Below are positions 10,770 to 22,878 of a stretch of 64,000 nucleotides of DNA, in pieces. Numbering within the stretch: position 1 is the first letter of the stretch; each line of letters opens with the position of its first letter. The stretch is from Epiperipatus broadwayi (lineage: Eukaryota > Onychophora > Udeonychophora > Euonychophora > Peripatidae). Under the pieces are notes generated by a model. It saw only the letters and a list, made by a program, of their open reading frames with translations, had not been told where the DNA came from and ran no database searches. Made by a program: the position numbers and the translations under genes. The stretch covers positions 10,128,771 to 10,192,770 of the forward strand of contig JAQFVV010000018.1 in NCBI GenBank assembly GCA_028023455.1, read 5' to 3'.

Positions 10770-13735
10770 GCCTACTGTATAAAAAGTAATACTAAAAAAT
10801 TAGCTATGAGTCGCCAACACATACATAATTAAATAAAATGTAAATATATAAATACGTAGAGAGAGATAAACACACGTACTAAATCATTTGTCGAAAAACA
10901 GGTTTGTTAAATGAAAAGGTCACTTTGTAATAATACTAGGATTTGCCTTGCATATATATATTTGATAAACCTGAATTTAGATTTGACAGTAAAACAAATT
11001 TTAAACTACTAACCATTCAAGTGCAAGTAATAGAAGAAAAAAAAATCAGGTTGTGCAACGAAGCACCTATTTTAATAAGCAAGCAGGCACTTATTTATAG
11101 GGTTATAAAAATAATTTTCTGCATTTTAAATAAAAACTGAAGACATTAAATATTACAAAAAATATAAACATACTACATATATTATATTCTTAATTCTAAA
11201 ATAACATTTTAATTTTTATTCAAGATAAAAATCATGATTTGTTTAATAATTGAAGGACTGAGTGACAGATCAACTAATTTCACAACTATTTGAAAGATAA
11301 TTTTAAAATGCATTCCTTTGATATGTATGCTCGACTCAAAAAGGAAAAACAATATAATGGAACTTCAATCAAAATCTCAGACGTCAAATAACAAAAATTA
11401 CCAAGGCGTCTATGGTCTATGTTTTCCTACTCCAGAAGAAATAAAAAAAATTTGAATTGGAATGAACTGCATTATTTATATACAGAGCATGTGCATGTAA
11501 CCTAAAGTTTAAGAACAGTATTCGTTCCCTTATATCTTACGATCTAGAAAAGAAAAAAAACTCATGTGATTAAATACCTACAAATGATATGTATAAAGAG
11601 AAAAATATAAATGATATGACTAGCAAAGGATATAGTTATATTAGAATAAAGATAATGTGAAGTATTTAATTAATACTTGAAACCAAATACATTTAGATCT
11701 GTCTATGTATAAATTGTTTAAAACATTTAATCACTTTAACCAAATCTAAACAAAAACTAGAAAAGAACATTAAATGAAAAAAAAAATCCACTTTCCATAA
11801 CTCAAATCCAAGTCAGGTAAAACTTCAAAATGCTTTGAAAATATTAAAGGATTAGATTTTTTTTTTTCAAGTAATTAGTCCATAGCCAAAAAAATATCAT
11901 CTAATTATTGATTGGTAAATGGATAGTAATTCTTTTAATATTTCTTAGACAGACACATTACATACCTAAAGTGATATGTAATTCTTTTACCGGCCTTTGG
12001 CCTATTACTTAGAAGCTGCTTTTACTTACCATTATCTGCTAACATTTACTACTGCATACCTACAATTGTTTCAAACTTAAAAATATATATATTTTATTTA
12101 AACCTAAATTTCATCTCTATTTATATTTAAAAATCATTTGGAAATAATTAATAAACTCAATTTTGATTATAGAAAAACTGATTTTTGAAAATGAAATTTA
12201 TATTTCTAATAAATAAATTTGCATCTTCTGAAATACTAGGAAAAAGCTGATAATAATAAAGATTTTAAGCATTAATTATTCAAATCTTGATTTTAAACGT
12301 GTGTATTGTTTTATAATGCATATAGATAAATGAGATTTGTATTGAACATTTGGCTTCTTTTTTTGTATGATCTACTAAGAAAAAAATCTATACAAAAAAC
12401 ATCACACCTGTTACATTTTATAGGATAACCAAGATTTTATAACAAATACATAAAAATAAATTGCAGATAGCCAAATATATATAAAATCAGTACTACTAAT
12501 CACATTTTTAATCAAATTTAATAAATAAAAATATATAGGATTCATAACACATGTGCAAGACCAAACATGATATATGGTTCAGAGGTAAACAAGTTTTGAA
12601 ATGAATTTGTATTAAAATCGTTTACATAAAAAGAGAGGGGAAAAAATTTGATAGAGCTAAAAACAACTATGATCAGAAGCAAAAGGTAAAATTAGACTCT
12701 TAAAATGATGAACACATATAGAAAATGTATCAGTATAAAGTATTTTACATTAATTAATATATTTAAAGAATATATGATATAAATTATTATAAGTGTTATT
12801 ACATTGTTGAAGAAAACTTTTAGAAATAGAGAAAACTGTTAAAGGTCAAATGTAAACAGCACAAAACACATTCACTCATTGATTTTAAAAAATTTAAATA
12901 TTTTACACTTTAACAATAATTTTTTGATAAAGAATTTTTCAATAACAGTACATGCTCAAATGATGTGAGGTAATAATAAGTAATGATGAAATAAATCGTT
13001 GATTAAAACTGGTAAGATTAAGAATTAGGAAGAAATTGACATGATATTTTAAAAAACAAGGTAAAATGAATAGATTGTTGTGGAATAAAATGTTTATTAA
13101 AAACAATTTTGTACAAAATTAACAATTTATTAAATATGCTTGCATTTGATAATTTTTAAAACCAAATCAATTAAGAGATTTCAAAGATTATTAATAATCA
13201 TCCCTGTTTTTATTAATTGTTTTTTACTGACTAACACGTAAAGGAAATAATGTATTTTAAAACATATTTGCAAATTAGTGGAATTACATCTATAAAACTT
13301 ACATTGTTCAATTGCTTTCTAATAAAATGCTGACTAAAATTAACAAAATAATAAATAAGACTAATGAAATTGGCAACAAATTTTTGTTCATAATAAATTT
13401 AAAGCATTAGCTATAGAAATAAGTAATAGGGATAAAAGATTAAATATTACTTGAGAACAAAGCAAGGTCAATGCTTTTGAAATCTTAGGAAAATGGTGAT
13501 AAGAATAGTGAGAAATTATAATGGGAAATGTAACGGTTACATTAATAATAATAAAATAATTGAAAGGTTATTTATTTATCAAATCTTAAATAATAATATG
13601 TGTAAAAGATTATAGAGGTATCAGCACTTCAAAATGAGATTTTTAAATTTTTATTGTCTTTATTTGCTTTTAATAAAAAAAATATTCAATTAATGATCCA
13701 AGCGAATTACAAAAAAGGATTGTTAAAGATTTAGA
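10770..13735. other. AT-rich DNA with one weak LINE trace
   Basis: No gene is recognised. Near 12545-12600 the forward strand reads A-R-P-N-M-I-Y-G-S-E-V, which resembles the post-RT motif RPxLTYGSE-W of LINEs. Surrounding frames are too decayed to bound an element. The rest is AT-rich with homopolymer runs. Confidence 0.4.
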
Positions 13736-13739
13736 TTTC

Positions 13740-15960
13740 AACAATACACTTTATTGCACAATAAATAGGTTATATGGGTTCTTTACAGTTGTATAGATCG
13801 TACATTGGTTTATGTGTATATTTACAGTACTATGAATGGGGTTAAGTTTACATAGGAATATTTTATCATGCCTGAATTATAATTTTTTATTATTTTATTA
13901 TTGTCAATGTTTTCATTTCTGTGCTTTTTTTGTGCGTTCATATATAGACACTTGTCCCCTTATCAACCTGTCTCCAACCCCTTGCTTGAAGCCTGTCCAT
14001 TATTTTAGTGAAAAAATATTATAATTCTGTTTGAGTGTATTGCTATTTTAATCTCTGTTATTCGTTGATAGCATCTCAAATGCATCTTCATAATCCAGGT
14101 CAATTTCTTCATCGGAAAAATTAACTGGTTGACAAAGTGGGTTAATTTGATCATTATCTATTTCTTAAGTTTTTACCTTTTTTATGTCTATTCTTATTTG
14201 GGGGTTGGCCTGGTTTTCTCTTTTGCTCTACTTCTATTGATATATTTTGTTGTATATCTCTGGTTATTTCCTCTATGATTTTTGTGCTGGTCTTGTTTAT
14301 TATTATTGATGTTTCTGTTATTTATTTTACTATTATTGAATTACTGTTTCATTCATTGCTGTTTTCCTTTTGTATTCTTTACATTTATCTAACCTTTGGG
14401 TTTCTTTATCATTAGTTTGGGTCATATCTTATTCTTTCATAATATTGTTTGGCTTCCCTTTTATTCTGGCTTATTCTGCATCAGGGTTGGTGCTTGTTCA
14501 TCAATTTGTAAGTTTGTGCTTATTATTTTGATTTGGGTATTTGGTTGGTCTGATTCCTGGACTCTCATTTGGTCTTCTGTGTTTGATATATTTATATTAT
14601 CAGATATTTGTGATTTTTTTTTCTTTTTGTTTTTTACTGTTTTTATTTCCATTTTTTTTTTTGTCTTATTAAAATCTGTATATCTTCTTTTTTTGTATTT
14701 AGTTGATCTTTATTGGTATTTCCCATCTCATTTGTTGTCTGCTTAGCATTATTTTGTTGTCTACATAATAGGTTTGCCTCATCTTTTGTAGTAGGTCCCA
14801 CATCTGTTTCCTGCTCTGGTTTCTCTTGAGGTATATCGGATAAGGTTAGGTGGCTTTTAATGTTTTTGTTGTTCGTGAAATTTACTGCTAAGTGCCCTCT
14901 AATTCTGCAACCATAGCATTGTGGTCTCAGGCTTTTTATTTTAAGAGTCAGAATAACTTCCTGATCTATTATCTGGCTAGGGATGTTTCCAGGATTGATG
15001 TTGCCATTTAGCTTAATTTTAAAGTGAAAGTTATTGGTGCAAAGTGGAAAAGGTGTGTTTGTGCAGTAGATCAGTTTAATATATATTGGTTGACGAAATG
15101 GCTGTATTAGGTTTGTAAAATCTTGCATATTATAATATGTATTTCTCAATGTCCCTGTGTAGTAGTTCTGCAGGTTTTATCTATTATAATGAGAGCATAA
15201 TTTTGGGGTGATTTAATTTTTCCCTGGAACACTGCACATTGCTTTTCATTAAAAAAATCAATCGCGATACATCTAGAATTTGGGATGGTCTCCGATTGCT
15301 AGTATGGGATTCTACATTTGTTTCTCAGCTATTTCTTTATATAGGAGGTCTCTTGGGAATTTATATAAGAATAAATTCCCATCAGTAACTACCAAAACTA
15401 GAGATTTATTTGAGAAGAATTTCTTGAATGTTTTGAATAATTTTCTTTGTACAGTGTCATATTTTGAATAATTTTTTTGGTATGGTGTCATTAAATTTTT
15501 GATTGATTTCTTTCAGATCTTCTTCATTCCACGTTTGGAATTCCGGTTCATTATTATTTTCATTGCCTATGCTTATATCCTCAATGTCATTTTTGTTGGC
15601 TCTTCTAAATCTTGTATTCTGTGTTGATACCTTTTTCTTTTTGTTAAACAATAGATAATTTGTTTTTATAACATTTGCATATATTTTAGTATTGTTTGTG
15701 CTGTTTGAATTTGTGCTAATATCTTTTTCATTATCTAATATAAGATTTTTTTCTCCTGATGCCATGTTTGCTTTTGATACCAATTTAGTTTTATATAATA
15801 AGTGTAAGTTTTTTTTATCTTTTTCCACAGAAAAAAATCCTTTTTGTGTTCTTGTGTTCCATTCGAAATAATGCATTTTATTACTTTTTTCTGACTTTTT
15901 GGTAGCACTGATAAAACATCTACTTCTTCATTTGAATAACAGGACCACATATTAAAATTT
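13740..15960 (-). pseudogene. decayed LINE ORF1-type zinc-knuckle protein with polyadenylation signal
   Basis: Several reverse-strand open pieces line up in order: 15457-15876, an interrupted stretch 15180-15456, 14643-15149, 14461-14652, then an acidic tail ending at about 14046. Together they would span about 600 codons. The middle piece carries a CCHC-like knuckle, C-Y-G-C-x4-H-x4, in which the last Cys is replaced by Phe. That piece is preceded by a basic hydrophobic region and followed by a Gln/Asn/Lys-rich polar tail. This resembles nucleic-acid-binding ORF1 proteins of CR1- or Tx1-like LINEs. No ORF2 follows; a reverse-strand AATAAA lies at 13750-13755. At least two stops and frameshifts disable it. 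A host zinc-knuckle retrocopy is an alternative. Confidence 0.55.
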
Positions 15961-17330
15961 TTTATTTATGCCAATTGATACTGATGATATTTCTATTTTC
16001 AAGCTGTAAACTCCTATAATAGCAAAAGTAAAATTGATGTCCCTAAGTAGTAGTGAAGTCAGACTTTCATGAGCAAGTCTGATCCTCTGCCACTTATTGT
16101 CCATTGATTATATTCTTTACTTACATATTGTGGCTTCTAAAATGAAGAAGAGGTGTCATTAAATGCTTTATTTAAAGTGCATCTTTTGCAAATCAAAAAT
16201 ATGAACTTTTAAAAAGTAAAAAAAAAAAGGACTCTATGAGAAATGAAAACTTGTATAGATAAAATTAGGTATTTAAAAAAATGGATTAAAAAAAGACTTT
16301 GAGAAAATTAGAGGTTTAATATTATTAAAAGTAAGGAAATAGTGAAGGATGGTTGTAAAAACATTTAGAATATCTTTTGGGCAGATAATATCCAATAGTA
16401 TATATATGATGTTACACCATTGATATGTAATTAAAGTGAAAATTTTCTTAAATGTATAGTTATATAAATGCAATGTCTTCTAGTATCCAAAAAAATAATT
16501 ACTTATTCTTGTTATCTAAGAATTTCAAATCAGCTGAAATGTTCTAGTAATTTTCTATGAATTGACTTATATTTAAATTATACAAAGTAGAATTAATTTC
16601 CATTTATTTTAATACTTCTTGTAAATAAACCTCCAAAAATCAAATACACAAAAGACACATGCAGCTTTTTTATTTTGGTCTATATATATATAAGTCACAA
16701 ACTATAAACAAAGAATATATTAAAGTGCTTCATATAATATCACTATACAGTTTTGATGTTTATTGATTTAAATGATATATATATATATATATATATGATA
16801 TCCACGAAATGAAAGGAATAATTAAACTGTTAAATTATTAATACGTTCATCTCAATATGTATCCTCAATTTAAACCTTGTAAAAAAAAAAGAAGATATAA
16901 ATGTACACACACATATGGAACTTAATAATATCCACTATTTGATATGAAATTATTGTACTTGAAATACTTATGTAGAACAGTTATGTCTTTAAAATTTTAG
17001 AGTTACAAGTCAATAGGTAGTTGGTTCAAATTACTTTTTATTCCTTCATTACGTTTTAAAAATATCTATATATTGTGGATATTAAAAAAAAAAAGAATAA
17101 TGTTTTTCCCAAAATCTTTTTCAACTACAACCAGAATGCCCCTTAATAATTAGGCAGCTTAATATAGATCAAAATAATGAGAAAGAATGACTGATATTAA
17201 AAATGGATCTTGGAAACAAATGAAATTAAGACTTCCAAAAATTAAAGTAACATGAAAATAGAAATGAATCATCAGAATTATCTAATAAGTATGATATCTT
17301 TCTTGTAAATTCAAATTAAAAAAATAATAA
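15961..17330. other. AT-rich DNA, no feature recognised
   Basis: Contains a (TA)n run at about 16776-16797 and poly-A runs. No coding or structured element could be supported. Confidence 0.5.
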
Positions 17331-17339
17331 TTAAAACTC

Positions 17340-18070
17340 TCAATGAAATATTTTGAAAAGCTCAACTGAAATAGTTGAAGCATGGAAACAATATTAACAT
17401 CTTTATAATGATTCATATCAACCATCTACATAAATGGCAATAAAAGAAATTGTTAGTTAAGAAATATATAAAATTACATAAAAATTAAACAATAGCAAGA
17501 AACCCAGAGTGGATATAATAACAGCTGAAATCGTAAAAGATGTGGGATCAGATAGAAATGAAATTACTAACAATTTTGCCAAAACATTTGGAGAACCAAA
17601 GTCAAAAGAATGGTGACATTTGATAATTTTCCCATTCTGCAAGAAAGGCAATCCAACTGCCCATAAATAGCCTTAATTTTACATGATAGTTAAATAACAC
17701 TCAACATAATTAATACATTCTAAAGGTATCAGGATTAACGTCTGAAAAAGGTTTAAAAAGTGATACCAAATGTTTGTCATATGACTGGAGCTAAGGAATA
17801 TAATGTTAAAATATATGTGCTCTGATTATAAAAAGATTTTTGATAAAATGGAAAAAACTATAGAAGGCACCAGAGATATTTCTCCTTCTAGTAAAACTCA
17901 TCCAAAAGTTTTATAAATACAATTCTGGGGTGAGGGGGATTAAACAGAACTCTACCAATAGAATTAAAGGTGCATGCAGATATTAGATAAGGATATATAC
18001 TTCCCTCCTTCTCTTTTAATACCCATGGTGACATCATATACAATTTCCTTGAAGGAAGTAAAGATTAGAC
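17340..18070 (+). mobile_element. non-LTR retrotransposon RT fragment (Jockey/CR1-like), decayed
   Basis: Forward-strand reading in broken frames gives R-V-D-I-I-T-A-E-I-V-K-D near 17510-17545 (compare GxDxIxxEhhK before the RT). Next come FPFCKKGNPTAH near 17625-17665 (compare IPIxKKGxP), SDYKKIFDKME near 17820-17850 (compare hDYKKAFDxh) and R-x-G-Y-I-L-P-S-L-L-F-N near 17985-18020 (compare RQGCxLSPxLF). The order of RT blocks is correct. Multiple stops show a long-dead copy. It differs in type from the RTE copies elsewhere. Confidence 0.65.
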
Positions 18071-18169
18071 AATGATAGGAGGAAGATAAATAAATAATTT
18101 GATATTAATTACAATGGCAAAGCTATTTGAAAAAAGCAAATAGTATTTCTTGAAATAAATAGCTTAAAA

Positions 18170-19393
18170 AAAAAAAGTAAAGTCAGTGGAGCTTTTGCTG
18201 GCAGGTCATCCTCCCCACAGCTCTCACCCAATGGCTCTAAAAGGTTGGTTTTGCAGCAGTGAAAGGTGCCTTTTATATTTATTTGGCCCTTTAAAGGCCT
18301 TATTTTGCTTCTAATGTGCTCTTTCATTCACTAAATCTCAGTTTTAAGGTATTTTTACACAATTTCCCTATGTCTAACTTGTGCTTATCAGCAACTACCT
18401 ACCTCACCCCCCCCCCATTTGGCGGGTGGTTTAACTGCTTCATGGACCATAAAGGGTTTTATTCCCTCTTAGATATTTCTCCTACTCCAATTTTCCTGTC
18501 ACTCAGAACTTGTTTATAAAGTTTTTTTTGTGTGATGTTCCAGTTATTTAGGCCATTTCTAACTAACACCCCCTCCTCTGAGGTAACTAACTGCCTAAAA
18601 TTCTGCTCAATTTTCTCATTACTCAACTAAAATTATTAATAACAAGTTTTCCAGTGTTTTTTGGCTTTTACATCAATATATTTAATTTTTCCATTTCAAA
18701 ATTGGTTTTCTTCATATTACTTTTCATTCTTTCAAACGATTTAAATTAAAGATGGCCACTGTCCCTAGCGGCAAAAATGTGCAGAGATCTAAAACTACAT
18801 GAACTAAAATCCTCAAAATTACCCTAATTTTATCCACATTGATTTTCAAACAAAACTTAACTAAAAACATCATCATCAAAGAACTTATTTCAAAGTCTCC
18901 ATCTCATTGCCCTCTGAATTTTCCTCCCTTTCAGACTATGGTTTGCTCTGCCAAAGGTAAAAAGCAAGTCAAAAAGAACAACATGACCAATCATAACACC
19001 ACTTCAAATACAACAGCAAAACTAATATTCCTCATTTACAAAAAAACAAAACTCAGCCTGTTGCATCTAAGCATAACTCAGAAATCCCTGAAACCTCTAA
19101 AGACTTAACATATAGCAATTCCTCCAAAGCTAACATCACACACGGATCCTCCTATCAATTCACCAGGGCAACCAAGTCTATCAACATTGCTCCTTATCAA
19201 AGACTCTTCTTTGCCTGAACTACACACTCTTTCCACATCCCCTTTCCATCTCATATGTATTCCCCTCCTCTTCACCATATTGTATTTGAATTTCATTTTG
19301 CCATGTAATCATCTCTTTGTAAACCTTTTTAACTGTTGTATATTTTGTCTTTTTGATGAATAAAAGCTTTCATTACTGAGAAACAAAAAAATT
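18170..19393 (+). mobile_element. polyadenylated retrocopy-like segment (LINE ORF1 or processed mRNA)
   Basis: This segment is richer in C and G than both flanks. It ends with AATAAA (19359-19364), about 20 bases, then an A-rich tail at about 19381-19392, as expected for reverse-transcribed mRNA. A forward frame begins at the ATG at 18938, with a Lys-rich start (A-K-G-K-K-Q-V-K-K). It continues after a one-base shift near 19020 as a Ser/Thr/Asn-rich stretch to a stop near 19218. No domain is recognised. It could be a 5' or internally deleted LINE with ORF1, or a processed pseudogene of a host gene. Target duplications were not clear. Confidence 0.45.
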
Positions 19394-20038
19394 ATGTAAT
19401 GATTAGAGATCATGCCATTAACAATTCTCACAAATTAGAAGTATCGCAAATTTTGTTCAGTTTAAATATGAATAATAAACAAATGAAAAAGGTAAAAAAA
19501 TTATATATCTGAGATTTGATGCAATTGGAAAATATTTTTAGTTGCTTTTAATTGATCAATAAAAGAAAACCCAACATTATCAAAAAACTTGTCAATGAGA
19601 GAAGAATGAAGGATTGGGTTTGATTATTTCTTCCTAATATGGATGGGAAGATCAGATCATGAGATGTCACATATGCTTTAAAACCATATAATATAAAAGA
19701 AAATGAAGTACTTCCCATGATGTTCCAAAATCTCCTTTTTAAGTTTCAGATTGAAATGATATATATATTATTTGGTGCTCGTCTTATAGCTAAAGATGCC
19801 GTTGGATGGCACCGCTTTCACGCTAAAACTATAAAATATGAACATTCACGGGCAGTTGATTTTAATAATTTTTCAGTGCTTTTTTGTAATGCGAAAATAA
19901 AAACAAACCAAAATTGTCTTTTTTAAATATTATTTTTTATTAATGTATACAATTTAAATGATAATAATAAATGTAAATAAAATCAACAAACTACAATTTG
20001 ATTCATGTTTTTTATATCGTATACTTTTTAAATTGTCC

Positions 20039-20155
20039 TTACGGCTTTTTATTAACAATTTTCTATCGGATATTTTTTTACTTGTGTTACGGCTTTTTTT
20101 TTTTATCAATTTTCTATCGGATATTTTTTTACTTGTGTTACGACTTTTTTTGTTG
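20039..20155 (+). repeat. ~50-bp direct tandem repeat inside the long-TIR element
   Basis: Two units beginning TTACGGCTTTTT and containing TTTCTATCGGATATTTTTTT start at 20039 and 20087. A third partial start lies at 20139. Confidence 0.8.
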
Positions 20156-20198
20156 TTGTTTAACTAAAAAATAATAATCGTAATAAAAGTAAAAGTTG

Positions 20199-20264
20199 TT
20201 ACGGTTAGATTTAGGGTTAATTTAGGGTTAGTTTTAGGATTAGGGTTAATTTTAGGGTTAGTGT
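20199..20264 (+). repeat. degenerate TTAGGGTTA tract (telomere-like)
   Basis: Several GGGTTAATTT/TTAGGGTTAG units occur in succession in the centre of the long-TIR element. They resemble the animal telomere repeat TTAGGG but are irregular, so an internal minisatellite is more likely than a true interstitial telomere. Confidence 0.6.
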
Positions 20265-21099
20265 TCTGTTGTTTGTAATGCTAAAATAAAAAAATTTTAA
20301 ATCGTAACCGTACTCAGACAAAAGAAAAAAACTCAAACTTTTTTAAACAACAACAAACACATACAAATGTCTTCTTTACTTATTAAACATGTTTATAATA
20401 TTTGGTTTTTATGAAATTTACAAAACAACCTGTATATTTGGACTTTTCTTACTGGATATTTTTTTTCGTACCGCTCTTTTTTACTTCAAAAATATACAGA
20501 CAGTAGAATCTTCTTTGTCTCATGGAATGTTACTAACAGTACGTTACTTGACACGTTACCTAATTGCAACTCAATAAAAACATAGATATTTAACATTTTC
20601 CCAAATAAAAGTTCAATACAGTACATTGTAAAAAGTCTTATAATTATTGCTTTAAAAAATCTGAACATTTCAATAGTTTAAAATAAAAAAAAATCCAATG
20701 AAAATAACATTTCAATACAATTCAAATACAAACTCTCTCATCAAGCCGTAATTATTTTATAAATTGTGCGAATTCAGAAAATGTATTTGCTGCTATGCGA
20801 CATACATGCTGTACTGCGACACAACATAGCGGCCTGCATTCTGTAGCACAACAAAAAAGTTGTATTATAGAAAATGTGGGTTCAAATGTGTCGGCCGCGG
20901 AAACAGCATTTTTATGTGTTTTGGTGTGAAAACCGCACCATAGAGCGGCATCTTTAGCTAAAAGATGAGTGCCTATTATTTGATTTCAATATCTGAAAAC
21001 TTATAACATGAATATTGTTAATTTATTTGATACTTGAATGCAAAATGTTCAAAAATATGTTTTGAGTTATGGATCTAAATATATAGATGGTACATATTA

Positions 21100-22650
21100 C
21101 AACTAATTGCTCCATTTCAAAATTATTAGAAAAGAATGGCAGTTATTACTCATGGAATTATTAACCATATTAATAGTCATAAATTCAAAATTAATTTAAA
21201 TGAGAAGTCATGACAATTTGCTATGTAAAATTACATAAAAATGGGAATCCTTCGAGACTTATGATGGATTTTAGTGGTTCATTTATGTATCATACAACCT
21301 AAATATATTGGCAAGGTACTGCAAGACATTTTAGGACATAGTAAAAATACTATTGCTTCATTTTTTGAATTTGTAATAATTAAAAATATTGTAGTTGTTG
21401 AAATTGATATTATTGCTTTATTGCATGTGACAGAAATGTATGATTCTATTGATAAATTACATTTCATAAAATTTATTGAATAAGTTTTAATAAATAAAGA
21501 TGTTTGCCAATTTACTAGAAAATTCATTATTGATTCTTTGAGATTTATTAAAGAAAATATTGTTTCTTTTCAAGTTAAATGCTAAAAATGGGTATTCATA
21601 TAGTTGCATAAATTATAATTTTGCTTTGTCTACATATAATGAGAATTTCGATAATTGCAATTTTGTAAATATTAAGATTTACAAAAGGTATGTTGATGAT
21701 GTTTTTGTGTGTGAACATAATATAAATTGCCTTGTGAAAGAGTTAAACAATTTGAAAAGGAGCAGAATAAAGCTATTAAATATATTGATTTGTATGTTGC
21801 AAGAAATGATGGTTTATTAGGTTATAAATTGATAATCAAGCCATTACAAAAAAGAGGTTATATACATCATAAATCAAAAGTACCAGTTGTGGATAAAATA
21901 GAAAATCTTAGATTTTTTAAATTTTGCAATGAGAAATTATGTCATTATGAGTGATAAATCATAAAACATTAAAAAATTTACAAAAGAGATGATTGAAGTT
22001 CGATATAATAATAAATTTGCTATACTTAATGTCAATTTAAAAAAAATATAAACTAATTTAATAAAGGAGCAGATAGTTAATAATAAAAAATGGATATTCC
22101 ATATATTTCAAATACTCAAACTAAAGTTATTAAAAATATATTGATTTATATAATGTTTCATTTCATGTTCTATCTAATGTTAATAGATTGTTAAATAATT
22201 CAAAAAATTTATACCTTTGAAACAAAAAAGTAATATTATATATCAAATTTCATATAAGTGCAAAGCTTCATATATATGTGAATTGAAGTACAATATTGAG
22301 GAAAAGATTCAAAGATCATCAATTGTTATACAAACATATAAAAAATAAGAATGATGATGATTTAATATCAGCATCTGTTTCTTTAATCACACACAAAAAA
22401 ATGTAAGTTTACTTTCAATTTTGATCTGGAAAATAAAAAAATTCTTCATGAGGTGAGAAACCATAATAAAAAAACAATAGAGATAATTTTGATAAATAGA
22501 AATATGATATCTTTAATTGACAATATGTGAATGTTAAAATTCAGAAATCTTGGAATTTAATGTGATATTTCTTCTAAATTTAAATGGTTTCAGTTGACGG
22601 TTATGAAAATAACTGAAAGTACTTCTGTGATTTATTATAGTTATTTATAA
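21100..22650 (+). mobile_element. Penelope-like element (RT plus degenerate GIY-YIG), decayed
   Basis: Forward coding pieces lie in order. An L-Y-T-N-I-like block is near 21430 (V-T-E-M-Y-D-S-I). The catalytic RT motif RYVDDVFV sits near 21687-21708 and is typical of Penelope-like RTs. PLQKRGYIHHKSK, near 21840-21875, matches the PLE block in which a Tyr-Arg-Lys-Pro or similar stretch precedes YLH-x-S. Further on, N-I-I-Y-Q-I-S-Y-K-C-K-A-S-Y-I-C (near 22230-22280) looks like a degraded GIY-YIG endonuclease start. Many stops and frameshifts are present. A stem-loop motif at 22593-22623 resembles the hammerhead-like part of PLE ends. Confidence 0.7.
22593..22623 (+). ncRNA. hammerhead-like stem-loop at the PLE 3' region (degenerate)
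   Basis: TTGACG is followed by the hairpin GTTAT-GAAA-ATAAC and then TGAAAGT. This mimics the CUGANGA - stem II - GAAA half of a hammerhead ribozyme, a motif known from Penelope-like elements. The invariant core is not fully kept, so activity is not claimed. Confidence 0.35.
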
Positions 22651-22747
22651 AATATATTATTGCCATTTCACTTTATTTCTCTATATAAATTAAACCACAA
22701 ATGCCAATAGCTAACTGGTTATCATATGTAAATTACATCAACACAGC

Positions 22748-22878
22748 TTTCATGCTTATGTGAACTAATAAAATAGCAATCTGTAGTCAAGTAACACTAC
22801 AATGTAAAAGAAATTTTGCCTAACTGGAGCATTGCCATAATAGATTGCTGATATTCTATTGATTTATGTAAGCATAAG
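22748..22878. repeat. small imperfect inverted repeat (MITE-like)
   Basis: ATGCTTATGTGAACTAATAA at about 22750 pairs imperfectly with the ATTGATTTATGTAAGCAT end near 22876, leaving about 70 bp between arms. Both arms carry AGATTGC/GCAATCT at their inner ends. The family is unknown. Confidence 0.4.

Larger units (their letters stand above)
19774..20973. mobile_element. 1200-bp non-autonomous DNA transposon with ~60-bp TIRs and 8-bp TSD
   Basis: The left terminus GGTGCTCGTCTTATAGCTAA and the right terminus, read in reverse as GGCACTCATCTTTTAGCTAA, match for about 60 bp with few differences. Identical 8-bp flanks TATTATTT lie at 19766-19773 and 20974-20981. If the next G is counted the duplication could be 9 bp. 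No transposase ORF is present. An 8-bp duplication suggests hAT-like insertion and a 9-bp one suggests Mutator-like; the family is not recognised. Inside are a TTAGGGTTA-like tract and a ~50-bp direct repeat. Confidence 0.85.

Noticed and set aside
20199-20264. Interstitial telomere
   Set aside because: The repeats are irregular and sit in the middle of a bounded transposon, so element-internal minisatellite is the simpler reading.
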